From: Sphingomonas sp. R-74633
GTDB taxonomy: Bacteria; Pseudomonadota; Alphaproteobacteria; Sphingomonadales; Sphingomonadaceae
Direction: 5' to 3'
Assembly: GCF_013416555.1 (NCBI RefSeq)
Contig: NZ_JACCFG010000001.1
Span: forward strand, 124,001-188,000
DNA: 64,000 nt
Shown: piece after piece, positions 42,959 through 52,250 of the stretch
Numbering within the stretch: the stretch's first letter is position 1
Layout: each line of letters begins with the position of its first letter
Translations under genes and position numbers: made by a program
Notes under the pieces: generated by a model
Told to the model about the DNA's origin: nothing
Seen by the model: only the letters and a program-made list of their open reading frames with translations
Database searches by the model: none

Positions 42959-43948
42959 TCAGACCTGCAGGCCGACCGCTTTTTGGGCCGCGAGCAGCGT
43001 CGGCGCGGCGAGCGTGTTGGCGCGCTCCGCACCCCTGGCGAGCTGTGCGCCCACCGCCGCGCGGTCGTTCAGTAGCTGGTTAAGCCGCTCCCGAACCGGC
43101 GAGAGCACCGAGACGGCGAGGTCGGCGAGCGCCGGCTTGAAGGCACCGAAGCCTTGGCCGGCGAACTCGGCGACCACCGATTGCGGATCGCGGTCCGAGA
43201 GCGCGGCGAAGATCGTCACGAGGTTCTTCGCCTCGGGGCGCTCGGCCAGCGCGTCGAACGAGTCGGGCAGGGGCTCGGGATCGGTCTTCGCCTTTTTGAA
43301 CTTCTGCGCGATCGTGTCGTCATCGTCGGACAGGTTGATGCGCGACAGGTCCGAGGGATCGGACTTCGACATCTTTGCGCTGCCATCGCGCAGGCTCATG
43401 ATCCGCGGCGCGGCCTTGGAGATGAAGGGCTCGGGCAGCGGGAACAGCTCGACTTCATAATCTGTGTTGAACTTGGCCGCGATGTCGCGGGCGAGCTCGA
43501 GATGCTGTTTCTGGTCCTCGCCGACCGGCACATGCGTGGCCTTGTAGACGAGCACGTCGGCTGCCTGGAGCACCGGATAGGTGAACAGGCCGACAGACGC
43601 TCCTTCACGATTTTTGCCCGCCTTGTCCTTCCACTGGGTCATGCGGTTGAGCCAGCCCATGCGGGCGGTGCCGTTGAGGATCCAGCACAGCTCGGCATGC
43701 GCGGGCACGCGCGCCTGGTTGAACAGGACCGCGCGATCGTCGATGCCCGACGCCATCAGCGTCGCGGCCATCTCGATCGTCGAATTGGCAAGCTCCTGCG
43801 GCGAGATATTGCCCGTCAGCGCATGGAGATCGGCGAGGAAGAACAGGCATTCCCCCTGGTCCTGCATCGCCACCCAGTTCTTGATCGCCCCCAGATAGTT
43901 GCCGAGGTGAAGATTGCCGGTGGTCTGAATGCCGGAAACGACGCGCAT
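42959..43948 (-). CDS. trpS: Tryptophanyl-tRNA synthetase
   Basis: 329 residues from the ATG at 43948; the open frame extends 55 codons upstream without homology. Class I synthetase: SGIQTTGNLHLGNYLGAI carries the HIGH-like motif, PVGEDQKQHLELARDIA is the TrpRS signature and AKMSKS the KMSKS loop. It charges tRNA-Trp. It precedes murJ on the - strand but a + strand gene lies between them. Confidence 0.97.
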   Translation of the reverse strand: MRVVSGIQTTGNLHLGNYLGAIKNWVAMQDQGECLFFLADLHALTGNISPQELANSTIEMAATLMASGIDDRAVLFNQARVPAHAELCWILNGTARMGWLNRMTQWKDKAGKNREGASVGLFTYPVLQAADVLVYKATHVPVGEDQKQHLELARDIAAKFNTDYEVELFPLPEPFISKAAPRIMSLRDGSAKMSKSDPSDLSRINLSDDDDTIAQKFKKAKTDPEPLPDSFDALAERPEAKNLVTIFAALSDRDPQSVVAEFAGQGFGAFKPALADLAVSVLSPVRERLNQLLNDRAAVGAQLARGAERANTLAAPTLLAAQKAVGLQV

Positions 43949-44132
43949 GCTATTCCTTCCACGCCCGGGCTGACCGTTCGGCCTTTGGACGGGCCGCGGG
44001 TCCGAGACGGCGGGGACGCGGCCGCACAGCGGTGTCAGGGACAAAAGGGCTCTAGCGGGCCGGAAGCGGGGAGGGAAGCGCCGCGAATTGACCGATCGCG
44101 GCACCGTCGGCATGCTGGGTGGAGGGGGAATG

Positions 44133-44543
44133 ATGGCGACAGATTTTGCGAAGACGATGGCGCGGCTGCCGGACGAGGCGCTCTTCGATATCGCGCATCC
44201 GGATATCGGCGAAGACTATGCGCCCGAGGCGATCGCCGCGGCGCGGGCCGAGATCGGCAGGCGCGGCATCTCGGAGGAGGAAGGCCGCCAGATCCGCTAC
44301 GATATCTTCCAGGAGCGCGAAGAGCGCCTGCCTCCGGCCGAGGAGCCGCTGAGCAAGGCCGGCCGCATCGCGAGCATGGCGTTCTCGATATGCCTCGGGC
44401 CGATGCTCTTCGTCATCCTGATGCTCTTCTTCCTGGGCTATCGGGAAAAGGCACTCAACACGGCCGCGTACATGGCGATCGGCCTCATGGGGTATTTCTG
44501 CCTGGGGATCGCGGCGCTCACATTGGTTTGGCTGTTGAGCTGA
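44133..44543 (+). CDS. Small two-helix membrane protein, unknown function
   Basis: 136 residues from the second ATG of an ATGATG pair, preceded by a strong GGAGGGGG site; a TTG at 44088 is an alternative. The first 75 residues are acidic and helical; two membrane helices lie at about residues 80-103 and 112-135. I recognise no family. It sits alone between the divergent trpS and convergent murJ genes. Confidence 0.65.
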   Translation: MATDFAKTMARLPDEALFDIAHPDIGEDYAPEAIAAARAEIGRRGISEEEGRQIRYDIFQEREERLPPAEEPLSKAGRIASMAFSICLGPMLFVILMLFFLGYREKALNTAAYMAIGLMGYFCLGIAALTLVWLLS

Positions 44544-44549
44544 GTCGGC

Positions 44550-46121
44550 TCAGCCCGCCGCGCGCCGCCGCACCAGCGCCTTCAGGTCGGACAGGCGGAA
44601 GGCGCGCGTGATGAAGCAGGCGACGACATAGATCGCTACGCCTGCGCCGACGAGCGCGACCAGCGCGACATAGCGCTGCCACAGAAAGCCATCGAGCCAG
44701 GGATCGAGCAACCGGTCGAACCCGAAGATCGCGGCACCCATCAGCCCTGCCGCCAGCGCGAGGCGGGGGAGGCGGCGCTTGAGCTGCGCATCGGGAATGA
44801 AATGGCCGCGCTTGCGCAGCGCCGCGTAGAGCAGCCAGACGTTGACGGTCGAGGACAAAGCCGTCGCCAGCGGCGGGCCGATATGGCCGATCGCCGGGAT
44901 CAGCGCGAGATTGGCCGCGATGTTCACCGCTACCGAGATCATCGCGAAGCGCACCGGCGTGCGCGTGTCCTGCCGGGCATAGAAGCCAGGGGTCAGCACC
45001 TTGACCAGCACATAGGACGGCAGGCCGATCGAGAAGCCGGCGAGCGCCCAGGCGCATTTCACCGTGTCGTCGGCAGTGAAATGGCCATATTGGAACAGCC
45101 CGCGCACGATCGGCTCGGCGGCGACGATCAGTGCGACCATCGAGGGCAAAGTGAGGAACAGCGCGAGCTCCATGCCGCGATTCTGCGTCTCCATCGCCTC
45201 GGCGTCCTTGCCGGCGGTGAGCAGGCGCGAGATGGTCGGGAGCAGGATCGTGCCGAGGCCGATGCCAATCATCCCAAGCGGCAGCTGGTTGAGGCGATCG
45301 GCATAATAGATGAACGAGATCGAGCCTTCACCGAGCAGATAGCCGGAGAGCGCGGTGGAGATGACGAGGTTGAGCTGCACCGCGCCGGCGCCGAGCGCGG
45401 CGGGCAGGAGCAGCTTCATCAGCTTGCGTACCTCCGGATCGAGCCGCGGCAGGCGCGGACGCAGCGAGACGCCGGCGGCGCGGCAGGCGAACCACAGCCA
45501 GAGCAATTGCGCGACGCCGCCCAGCGGCACCGAGATCGCCTGGGCGCGGGCGGTTTGCTCCGGCGTGCCGTGGAAGACGAACAGCGCCGTCACCATCGCG
45601 ATGTTGAGCAGGATCGGCGCCGCGGCGTTGACCCAGAATTTGTCGAGCGAATTGAGGATGCCGCCCAGCAACGAGGCGAGGCAGATCAGCATCAGATAGG
45701 GGATGGTGATCCGGCTGAGCTCGACCGCGAAGGCGAACTGGTCGTGCGTTGGCGCCTGCTTGTGAAAGCCGCCCGAGAGGATCGCCGTGAGTGGCCAGGC
45801 AGCGGCGAGCATCACCAGCGTCATCGCGACGAGGAAGGTGAAGAGCACGGCAAGCGTGCGCTCGGCAAAGTCGAAAGCCGGCCCGCGTTCGCCATCGCTC
45901 CCGGCGAGCTTCTGGTTGAACAGCGGGATGAACGCCGACGAAAAGGCGCCCTCTGCGAAGAAGGCGCGGAACATATTGGGGAGGCGGAAGGCGACGAGAA
46001 ACGCATCCGACGCGAAGTTCGCGCCGACATAGCGGGCCTGCAGCGAATCGCGCACCAGCGCGAGGATGCGGCTGGCGAGCGTGAGCCCGCCAACCGAGCC
46101 GAGGCTGCGGGCGAGCTTCAT
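44550..46121 (-). CDS. murJ: Lipid II flippase MurJ
   Basis: 523 residues with about 14 membrane helices. The N-terminus SLGSVGGLTLASRILALVRD and AFLVAFRLPNMFRAFFAEGAFSSAFIPLF are diagnostic of MurJ/MviN. It moves lipid II across the inner membrane for peptidoglycan synthesis. It is convergent with the small membrane-protein gene and 23 bases downstream of secB. Confidence 0.96.
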   Translation of the reverse strand: MKLARSLGSVGGLTLASRILALVRDSLQARYVGANFASDAFLVAFRLPNMFRAFFAEGAFSSAFIPLFNQKLAGSDGERGPAFDFAERTLAVLFTFLVAMTLVMLAAAWPLTAILSGGFHKQAPTHDQFAFAVELSRITIPYLMLICLASLLGGILNSLDKFWVNAAAPILLNIAMVTALFVFHGTPEQTARAQAISVPLGGVAQLLWLWFACRAAGVSLRPRLPRLDPEVRKLMKLLLPAALGAGAVQLNLVISTALSGYLLGEGSISFIYYADRLNQLPLGMIGIGLGTILLPTISRLLTAGKDAEAMETQNRGMELALFLTLPSMVALIVAAEPIVRGLFQYGHFTADDTVKCAWALAGFSIGLPSYVLVKVLTPGFYARQDTRTPVRFAMISVAVNIAANLALIPAIGHIGPPLATALSSTVNVWLLYAALRKRGHFIPDAQLKRRLPRLALAAGLMGAAIFGFDRLLDPWLDGFLWQRYVALVALVGAGVAIYVVACFITRAFRLSDLKALVRRRAAG

Positions 46122-46144
46122 CGCCTTCCCCCCTTAAATATGGA

Positions 46145-46657
46145 TCAGGCTTCGCCCGCCATGTCGCCGGTCAGACCCGACTGGTTCATCTCGCGCTGCT
46201 GCAGGTAGATGCCGCCGAAATCGATCGGCTCGAGCATCAGCGGCGGGAAGCCGCCGTCACGCACGGCATCGGCCAGCACGCGGCGGGCGAACGGGAAGAG
46301 CAGGCGGGGAGCCTCGCCGAGCAGGAAGCCGTCAAGCGCTTCACCCTCGGGGATGTTGCGGATGCCGAACAGGCCGGCGTAGGACAGATCGACGATGAAC
46401 GCGGTCTGCGCCTCGGCATTGGCGCGCACTTCGATCTTGAGCACGACTTCGAACACGTCGTCGGCGACCTTGCCCGAGCCGATGTTGAACTGCACGTCGA
46501 TCGCCGGGGCGGTCGGGTTCTGGTAGATCGCCGGTGCGTTGGGGTTCTCGAACGAGAAGTCCTTCACATATTGCGACAGCAGGCCAACGGCGGGCGCGGT
46601 GTCTTCGCCATTCGCTGCGGGCTCGCCGAATTCGGCGATCGTGTCGTTCTCGGCCAT
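46145..46657 (-). CDS. secB: Protein-export chaperone SecB
   Basis: 170 residues; YVKDFSFENPNAP and the DVQFNIGSGKVADDVFEVVLKI strand pair are the SecB signature, and the C-terminal part includes LFPFARRVLADAVRDGGFPPLML. It is somewhat longer than E. coli SecB because of an acidic N-terminal extension (residues 1-25). It holds precursors unfolded for SecA. It lies directly upstream of murJ. Confidence 0.96.
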   Translation of the reverse strand: MAENDTIAEFGEPAANGEDTAPAVGLLSQYVKDFSFENPNAPAIYQNPTAPAIDVQFNIGSGKVADDVFEVVLKIEVRANAEAQTAFIVDLSYAGLFGIRNIPEGEALDGFLLGEAPRLLFPFARRVLADAVRDGGFPPLMLEPIDFGGIYLQQREMNQSGLTGDMAGEA

Positions 46658-46816
46658 TTCAAGCTACCTCTTTTCGGAAAGTTTCACGCTGTTGAAGCGT
46701 TGGGTCGGCTGCGCGCCTAGCAGGCGGGCGGCTGTGTTTCAATTACCCCCGATTGTGGCGATTTGAAACGCGGGCCGCTTAGGCCTATGTTAACCGGCGA
46801 AGCGTTTGGAGGCGTA

Positions 46817-47461
46817 GTGTACACGATAATCCTGTTCGCCATGGTGGCCGGTTTCCTGGCTCTCCGTCTTTATGCCGTGCTCGGTAAGCGCACCGGCCAT
46901 GAACAGGCATTGCCCAAGCCCAGCGAGGAGCGCGTGCCGCTGCCGCCGCTGCCGCGCACGATCGATCAGGTGCCCGAAGTGCGCGAACCCGGCGGGCGCG
47001 CGATCGAGAGCGGCGCCGAGACCGGCCTGAAGGCCGTGATCGCCGCGGATTCGAGCTTCGACGTCGCCCAGTTCATCGAGGGCGCCAAGAGCGCCTACAA
47101 GATGATCCTCGAAGCCTTTTGGAAGGGCGACGAAGAGACGCTCGGCTGGCTGGTGGAGGACGATGTCCGCGCCGGCTTCGCCCAGGCGATCGCCGACCGC
47201 AAGGCCGCCGGCCATGTGCTGGAGAACCGCCTGGTCGTGATCGAGCGCGCCATGATCTCGGAGGCCGTGGTGGAGGGCAAGAATGCCCGCATCACCGTGC
47301 GCTTCGATGCCGATATCGCCGCGGTGACGCGCGACAGCGAAGGCAATGTGATCGGCGGCTCGCTGAGCGACGCGGTCGAGACCCACGACATCTGGACCTT
47401 CGCGCGGAAGCTCCGCAGCGACGATCCCAATTGGAAGCTCGTCGAAACCGACGAAGCCTAA
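46817..47461 (+). CDS. Tim44/TimA-family protein
   Basis: 214 residues from the GTG at 46817 with GGAGG four bases before it; ATGs at 46763 and 46787 lie in frame upstream. One N-terminal membrane helix (YTIILFAMVAGFLALRLYAVLGKRTG) is followed by a Pro-rich linker and a Tim44-like domain (about residues 85-210: FDVAQFIEGAKSAYKMILEAF to WKLVETDEA). The family includes mitochondrial Tim44, and the bacterial members are membrane-anchored. Divergent from secB and just before mltA, an order common in sphingomonads as far as I recall. Confidence 0.85.
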   Translation: MYTIILFAMVAGFLALRLYAVLGKRTGHEQALPKPSEERVPLPPLPRTIDQVPEVREPGGRAIESGAETGLKAVIAADSSFDVAQFIEGAKSAYKMILEAFWKGDEETLGWLVEDDVRAGFAQAIADRKAAGHVLENRLVVIERAMISEAVVEGKNARITVRFDADIAAVTRDSEGNVIGGSLSDAVETHDIWTFARKLRSDDPNWKLVETDEA

Positions 47462-47472
47462 GGGGCCTGTAC

Positions 47473-48786
47473 ATGCGAATCTGGGGGGGAGTCGCGCTCG
47501 CTGCGCTGTTGAGCGCGTGTTCGGGCGGCGTGGTGCCGCATGGCGTCGATACCAGCTATACGCCGCCGGCGCGCGAAGTGCCGAGGACCGTGCCCCGCGA
47601 GACGCGGAACGTGGCGGAGCCGCATTCCAACCCTGCCGCGCGCCAGCCGATTCCGGCAACGCCGCTCCCCGCGCTGCCGGCGGCGGCCGCGCCTGCCGGT
47701 ACCGCTAATTCGAAGGCAGCCGGGCTGATCCCGGGACCTGATTTCGACACGCTGCCGTTGAGTGACGATGCTGCGGCACGCGCGCTGGTTGCCTTCCGGC
47801 TGAGCTGCCCCTCGCTGGTGCGCCGCACCGACACGAGCGGGCTCACTCAGGGTGCTGACTGGCAGCCGGCGTGCGATGCTGCGAAGACCTGGTCGACTAG
47901 CGATGCGCATGCGTTTTTCGGGCGCTGGTTCGAGACGGTGCAGGTCGCCGACGGCAAGGCGCAGGCAACCGGCTATTACGAGCCCGAGATCGCCGGATCG
48001 CGCCACAAGCGTTCCGGCTATGAAGTGCCGGTCTATGCCAAGCCCGACGACATCATCGAAGTCGATCTCGGCCAGTTCTCCACCGACCTGAAGGGCAAGA
48101 AGATCCGCGGGCGCGTCGCCGGCAAGATGTTCGTCCCGTATTTCGATCGCAAGGACATCGACCAAGGCGCTCTGAACGGGCGCGGGCTTGAGATCGCCTA
48201 TGCGGCCGATCCGGTCGAGCTGTTCTTCCTCCAGATCCAGGGCTCGGGGCGTCTTCGCGGACCGGACGGGCAGGTGATGCGCATAGGCTTCGCGGGCCAG
48301 AATGGCCGCGAATATGTCGGCATCGGCGCGCTGATGCGCGATCGCGGGCTGCTCCAGCCCGGCAAGGCATCGATGCAGGGCATCATGGAATATCTGCGCA
48401 CCCACCCCGAAGAGGGGCAGGCGATCATGTGGGAGAATAAGAGCTATGTGTTCTTCCAGGAACTGAAGGGCGCGGGGCCGAACGGCTCGCTCGGGCTCCC
48501 GGTGACGGGCCAGGTGAGCGCCGCGGTCGATCCCAAGTTCATTCCGCTGGGCGCGCCGGTGTTCCTCTCGATGGACCGCGCGGAGGCCAATGGCCTGTGG
48601 ATCGCACAGGATACCGGCGGGGCGATCAAGGGCGCCAACCGAGTCGATACCTTCTGGGGCGCGGGCGACGATGCGCGCGCGATCGCAGGCGGCATGAATT
48701 CGCGCGGCACTGCCTGGCTGCTGCTGCCGGTCGGCACGCTCAGCAAGCTCGGCGGCGCGCCCATCGCCGGCGTTCGCCAGCGGTGA
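47473..48786 (+). CDS. mltA: Membrane-bound lytic murein transglycosylase A
   Basis: 437 residues from the ATG at 47473 (AGGGGC ribosome site). The signal peptide ends in LLSAC (lipobox), and a Pro/Ala-rich linker runs to about residue 85. The catalytic part includes FFGRWFETVQV, TGYYEPEIAGSR, FFLQIQGSGRL and the 3D-like C-terminus ANGLWIAQDTGGAIKGANRVDTFWG with the conserved aspartates. It cleaves peptidoglycan to anhydro-muropeptides at the outer membrane. It follows the Tim44-like gene after 11 bases. Confidence 0.95.
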   Translation: MRIWGGVALAALLSACSGGVVPHGVDTSYTPPAREVPRTVPRETRNVAEPHSNPAARQPIPATPLPALPAAAAPAGTANSKAAGLIPGPDFDTLPLSDDAAARALVAFRLSCPSLVRRTDTSGLTQGADWQPACDAAKTWSTSDAHAFFGRWFETVQVADGKAQATGYYEPEIAGSRHKRSGYEVPVYAKPDDIIEVDLGQFSTDLKGKKIRGRVAGKMFVPYFDRKDIDQGALNGRGLEIAYAADPVELFFLQIQGSGRLRGPDGQVMRIGFAGQNGREYVGIGALMRDRGLLQPGKASMQGIMEYLRTHPEEGQAIMWENKSYVFFQELKGAGPNGSLGLPVTGQVSAAVDPKFIPLGAPVFLSMDRAEANGLWIAQDTGGAIKGANRVDTFWGAGDDARAIAGGMNSRGTAWLLLPVGTLSKLGGAPIAGVRQR

Positions 48787-49349
48787 GACGGCTCGCGCCC
48801 GAGGAAGCGGCGCTGTGGAAACGGGTGGTCGCCAGCGTCACGCCGATCAAGGCGCGGCCGGTGAAGTCCGTCGAGGCCCTTGAAAAGGCAGCGCCGGTCG
48901 CGCCTGCGCCCGTTCTGGCCAAGCCCAAGCCCAAGGGTCGTGTTCCGGCGCCGCGCCCCGTAGCGCCGCCGCTCGCGCCGGCGCGCGGCCAAGCCGCCAA
49001 CACGCTCGACGGCTCCTGGGATCGCCGCCTGTCGCGCGGGCTGGTCGCGCCGGAATCGACCGTCGACCTGCACGGGCACAGCCTCTCCTCCGCCTATGAC
49101 CGGCTCGATTTCGGGCTGGAGGCGGCGATAGCGCGCGGTGACCGGGTGCTGCTGCTCGTCACCGGCAAGGCACCGCGACCGGAATCGGAGCGACCGCATG
49201 CCCGCGGCGCGATCCGCGCGGCAGTGGGCGACTGGCTCGGCGCATCGCGCTTCTCCGATCGTATCGCTGCCGTAAGGAGCGCGCATTCGCGCCACGGCGG
49301 GGCTGGTGCGCTCTACATCGTGCTGCGGCGGCCCCGAGAAAAATCTTAA
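48783..49349 (+). CDS. Smr-domain protein
   Basis: 188 residues from the GTG at 48783, which overlaps the mltA stop as GTGA. A basic, Pro-rich N-terminal half leads to an Smr domain (about residues 95-185): TVDLHGHSLSSAYDRLD, LLLVTGKA in place of the HGKG motif, and RHGGAGALYIVLRR. Smr domains are nucleases or nucleic-acid binding modules. The role of this stand-alone form is not established. Confidence 0.88.
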   Translation: MRRLAPEEAALWKRVVASVTPIKARPVKSVEALEKAAPVAPAPVLAKPKPKGRVPAPRPVAPPLAPARGQAANTLDGSWDRRLSRGLVAPESTVDLHGHSLSSAYDRLDFGLEAAIARGDRVLLLVTGKAPRPESERPHARGAIRAAVGDWLGASRFSDRIAAVRSAHSRHGGAGALYIVLRRPREKS

Positions 49350-49401
49350 CTTCTCTCTGCGAATGATCCTGGGTCGTCGCCGGTCTTCTGCCGGCATGTG
49401 A

Positions 49402-51108
49402 GTGATTCCGGGGGGAAGAACGAGCGCAGTGGAAGGGTTTTCGCTCAAGAGCCGTGCAATCGCCTTTGCGATGTGCGCCGGAGCCGTGGCGTTCATCCTG
49501 GCGCTGGCTGCAGCCTCGACTCCCGAGATGATCACCGTCGAGAGCGCCGGGCGCGCTCTGATTGCCGCGATTGTCTGCGGCGCGATGTGCTGGGCCTCGG
49601 CCGAGCGCACCATCGCCTCCACCGCCGAATCGCTCGACGCCGCCATCGAGCGCCTGCAGGGCGCCGCCAATGGTGATCTGCAGAGCGGCATCCCACCCCA
49701 GGTGGGCGAATCGGTGCCGCAGCTTGCCCGTGCCATGGATGGGCTGTTCAGCCAGCTCCACGCCAATCTGGAGAGCGTCCAGCGGCTGGCGATGTTCGAT
49801 CCGGTCACGTCGCTGCCCAACCGCACCAATTTCCGCCGCGCCGCCGAACGCATGCTCGCCGAGCTGCCGCCGACGACGACCTCGGTGCTCTATTTCATCG
49901 ATCTCGACCGCTTCAAGCACGTCAACGACACGATGGGCCACGCTACCGGCGACGCGCTGCTCGGCATGGTCGCCAATCGCCTTCGGGCTGTGGCGGACCG
50001 CTTCGCCGCCGAGGCCGATGCCCGGCCACCGCTGATCGGGCGTCTCGCCGGTGACGAGTTCACGATGTTCTTCCCGGTGCTGCGCAATGTCCGCGACGCC
50101 GAGCGGATCGGCCGCGGCATCCTTTATGCGCTGTCCGAGCCGTTCGACCTGGCCGACCAGGAAGTGTCGATCGGCGCCTCGATCGGCATTGCGCTGCGCC
50201 CCGAGCACGGCACGACGCTGCACGACCTGATGCGTGCCGCTGACGCCGCCATGTACCACGCCAAGGCGATGGGCCGCGGCCGCGCCGAGCATTTCACCGA
50301 GATCCTCGCCGCCGAGATCGCCGACCGGGCACGCCTCGAAAGCGATCTCCGCGAAGCCGTCGACAAGGACCAGTTCACCCTCGTCTACCAGCCCCAGGTC
50401 TCCGCCGCCGACGGCCGCATCGTCGCCGCCGAGGCACTGCTGCGCTGGCGCCACCCCGATGGGCTCAAGATGCCCGGCACCTTCATCCAGCGCGCCGAGG
50501 AGACCGGCCTGATCGTCGAGATCGGCGAATGGGTCGTCGAGAGCGTCGCCGAGACCATCTCGCGCTGGGGCCGCCTCGGCATCCAGCAGCGGCTCGCCGT
50601 CAACATCAGTCCGCGCCAGCTCGACCATGCCGGCTTCTTCCGGATGCTCCGCGAGGCGATGCTAGCGGCCAATGCCCCGGCGCATCTGCTCGAGCTCGAG
50701 ATCACCGAGACGCTGGCGATGCACTGTTCGAGCGAAGTGCTCGACGCCATCGCCCTGCTCCGCGCCGACGGTGCCACCGTCGCCATCGACGATTTCGGCA
50801 CCGGCTATTCCAACATCGGTCGTCTGCGCACGCTGCCCATCGACCGCATCAAGCTCGACCGCCATCTGATCGAGCATGTCGCCGACAGCGCCGAGGCCCG
50901 GACCATCGCCCAGGCGGTGATCGGGCTGATCCACGGGCTGGGCTGCGAAGCCGTTGCCGAGGGGATCGAGAGCGAGGACCAGGCCACCGTGCTGCGCGTC
51001 ATTGGCTGCGACATCCTGCAGGGCTACGCCGTCGCCACGCCGATGGAAGAAGAAGCCTTCCTCGAATGGGCCCGCGGCGTCGCGCCGCAGCAGCGGATCG
51101 CAGGTTAA
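49402..51108 (+). CDS. Membrane GGDEF-EAL protein (cyclic di-GMP turnover)
   Basis: 568 residues. Two membrane helices (about residues 18-38 and 50-66) are followed by a HAMP-like stretch, a GGDEF domain (about 125-300) with the signature AGDEF at 216-220, and an EAL domain (about 315-560): EALLRW at 344-349, NISPRQ, EITET, DDFGTGYSN, KLDR and AEGIE. The EAL catalytic residues are all visible, so phosphodiesterase activity is likely. AGDEF instead of GGDEF leaves cyclase activity uncertain. Start GTG at 49402; a GTG at 49429 is possible. The stop overlaps dapE's by 3 bases. Confidence 0.93.
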   Translation: MIPGGRTSAVEGFSLKSRAIAFAMCAGAVAFILALAAASTPEMITVESAGRALIAAIVCGAMCWASAERTIASTAESLDAAIERLQGAANGDLQSGIPPQVGESVPQLARAMDGLFSQLHANLESVQRLAMFDPVTSLPNRTNFRRAAERMLAELPPTTTSVLYFIDLDRFKHVNDTMGHATGDALLGMVANRLRAVADRFAAEADARPPLIGRLAGDEFTMFFPVLRNVRDAERIGRGILYALSEPFDLADQEVSIGASIGIALRPEHGTTLHDLMRAADAAMYHAKAMGRGRAEHFTEILAAEIADRARLESDLREAVDKDQFTLVYQPQVSAADGRIVAAEALLRWRHPDGLKMPGTFIQRAEETGLIVEIGEWVVESVAETISRWGRLGIQQRLAVNISPRQLDHAGFFRMLREAMLAANAPAHLLELEITETLAMHCSSEVLDAIALLRADGATVAIDDFGTGYSNIGRLRTLPIDRIKLDRHLIEHVADSAEARTIAQAVIGLIHGLGCEAVAEGIESEDQATVLRVIGCDILQGYAVATPMEEEAFLEWARGVAPQQRIAG

Positions 51109-52235
51109 GCGAGCGCTCGCTTCAATATCTCCTCATAGACATTGGTGAGTGCGACGAGATCGGGGAGGGCAACGGCCTCGTCGAGCTTGTGCATCGTGGC
51201 GTTGAGCAGGCCGAACTCGACCACCGGGCAGAGCTTCGAGAGGAAGCGTGCGTCGGAGGTGCCGCCGGTGGTGGACAGTTCGGGCACCACGCCCAGCTTC
51301 GCCTCGATGGCCCCTGAAATCAGCGCCGAGAGTGCGCCGGGCTCGGTGAGGAACGCCTCGCCATAGACCCGGCCCTTGACCACGCCGCGGGGGGCGTGGC
51401 GCTGCACGATTTCCTCGATCCGGGCGATCAGGTCCGGGCCATATTGCTGGTCGTTGAAGCGGATGCTGATCCGCGCCTTGGCCTCGCCGGGGATGACATT
51501 GGTCGCCGGATTGCCGACGGTGAGGTCGATGATCTCGATGTTCGAGGGTTGGAACCAGTCATTGCCGGCATCCAACTCGATGGCGTCGATCTCGGCGAGC
51601 GCCCGGACCAGGCGGGGAATGGGGTTATCCGCCAAATGCGGATAGGCGACATGGCCCTGCTTGCCGGGCACGACGATGTCGATGACCGTTGAGCCGCGAC
51701 GGCCGATCTTGATCATGTCACCGAGTCGGTGCTGCGAGGTCGGCTCGCCGACCAGGCACATGTCGGGCAGCAGGCCGCGCTCGGCCATCCGCTCGATGAG
51801 GCGGGGCGTGCCGAAGGTGGCGGGGCCTTCTTCGTCGCCGGTGATGATCAGGCTGGTCACGCCGCCCTGAACCCGGGACGCGGCTTCGACGAATGCGGCG
51901 ATGGCGCCCTTCATGTCGACTGCGCCGCGGCCATAGAGCAGGTCGCCGCGGACTTCCGGCTCGAAAGCGCCGCTGGTCCAGCCGGCACCCGGCGGCACCA
52001 CGTCGAGATGGCCGGCAAAGGCAAAGTGGGGGCCGCTGGTGCCGCGCACCGCCAGCAAATTCTCGACCGGCCCGTCGGGTGCCTCGCCCTCGACAAAGCG
52101 CTCGACCTTGAAGCCGAGGGGGAGGAGCGCCGCCTCCAGCACGTCGAACACGCTGCCCCGGGCTGGCGTGACGCTCTCGGCGGCGATCAGGGCCTTGGTC
52201 AGTTCGATGGCGTCGGGCAAGATAGTCTCCGGCAT
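51105..52235 (-). CDS. dapE: Succinyl-diaminopimelate desuccinylase
   Basis: 376 residues, M20 family. AFAGHLDVVPPG, YGRGAVDMKG and ITGDEEGPA give the metal ligands and the catalytic Glu, and LVGEPTSQHRLGD and GTSDARFL follow in the expected order. It makes LL-diaminopimelate for lysine and peptidoglycan. The ATG at 52235 fits the family start; the open frame continues upstream through unrelated sequence. Its start codon is only 15 bases from that of the divergent cupin gene. Confidence 0.95.
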   Translation of the reverse strand: MPETILPDAIELTKALIAAESVTPARGSVFDVLEAALLPLGFKVERFVEGEAPDGPVENLLAVRGTSGPHFAFAGHLDVVPPGAGWTSGAFEPEVRGDLLYGRGAVDMKGAIAAFVEAASRVQGGVTSLIITGDEEGPATFGTPRLIERMAERGLLPDMCLVGEPTSQHRLGDMIKIGRRGSTVIDIVVPGKQGHVAYPHLADNPIPRLVRALAEIDAIELDAGNDWFQPSNIEIIDLTVGNPATNVIPGEAKARISIRFNDQQYGPDLIARIEEIVQRHAPRGVVKGRVYGEAFLTEPGALSALISGAIEAKLGVVPELSTTGGTSDARFLSKLCPVVEFGLLNATMHKLDEAVALPDLVALTNVYEEILKRALA

Positions 52236-52250
52236 TGGTTGGAGGTGGCA

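Noticed and set aside
44802..46208. A 468-codon open frame on the + strand
   Set aside because: It is antisense to murJ, whose signature residues are unmistakable, so it is a shadow frame.
47119..48786. mltA beginning at 47119
   Set aside because: That start lies inside the Tim44-like gene in another frame. The ATG at 47473 gives a signal peptide with lipobox and a ribosome site.
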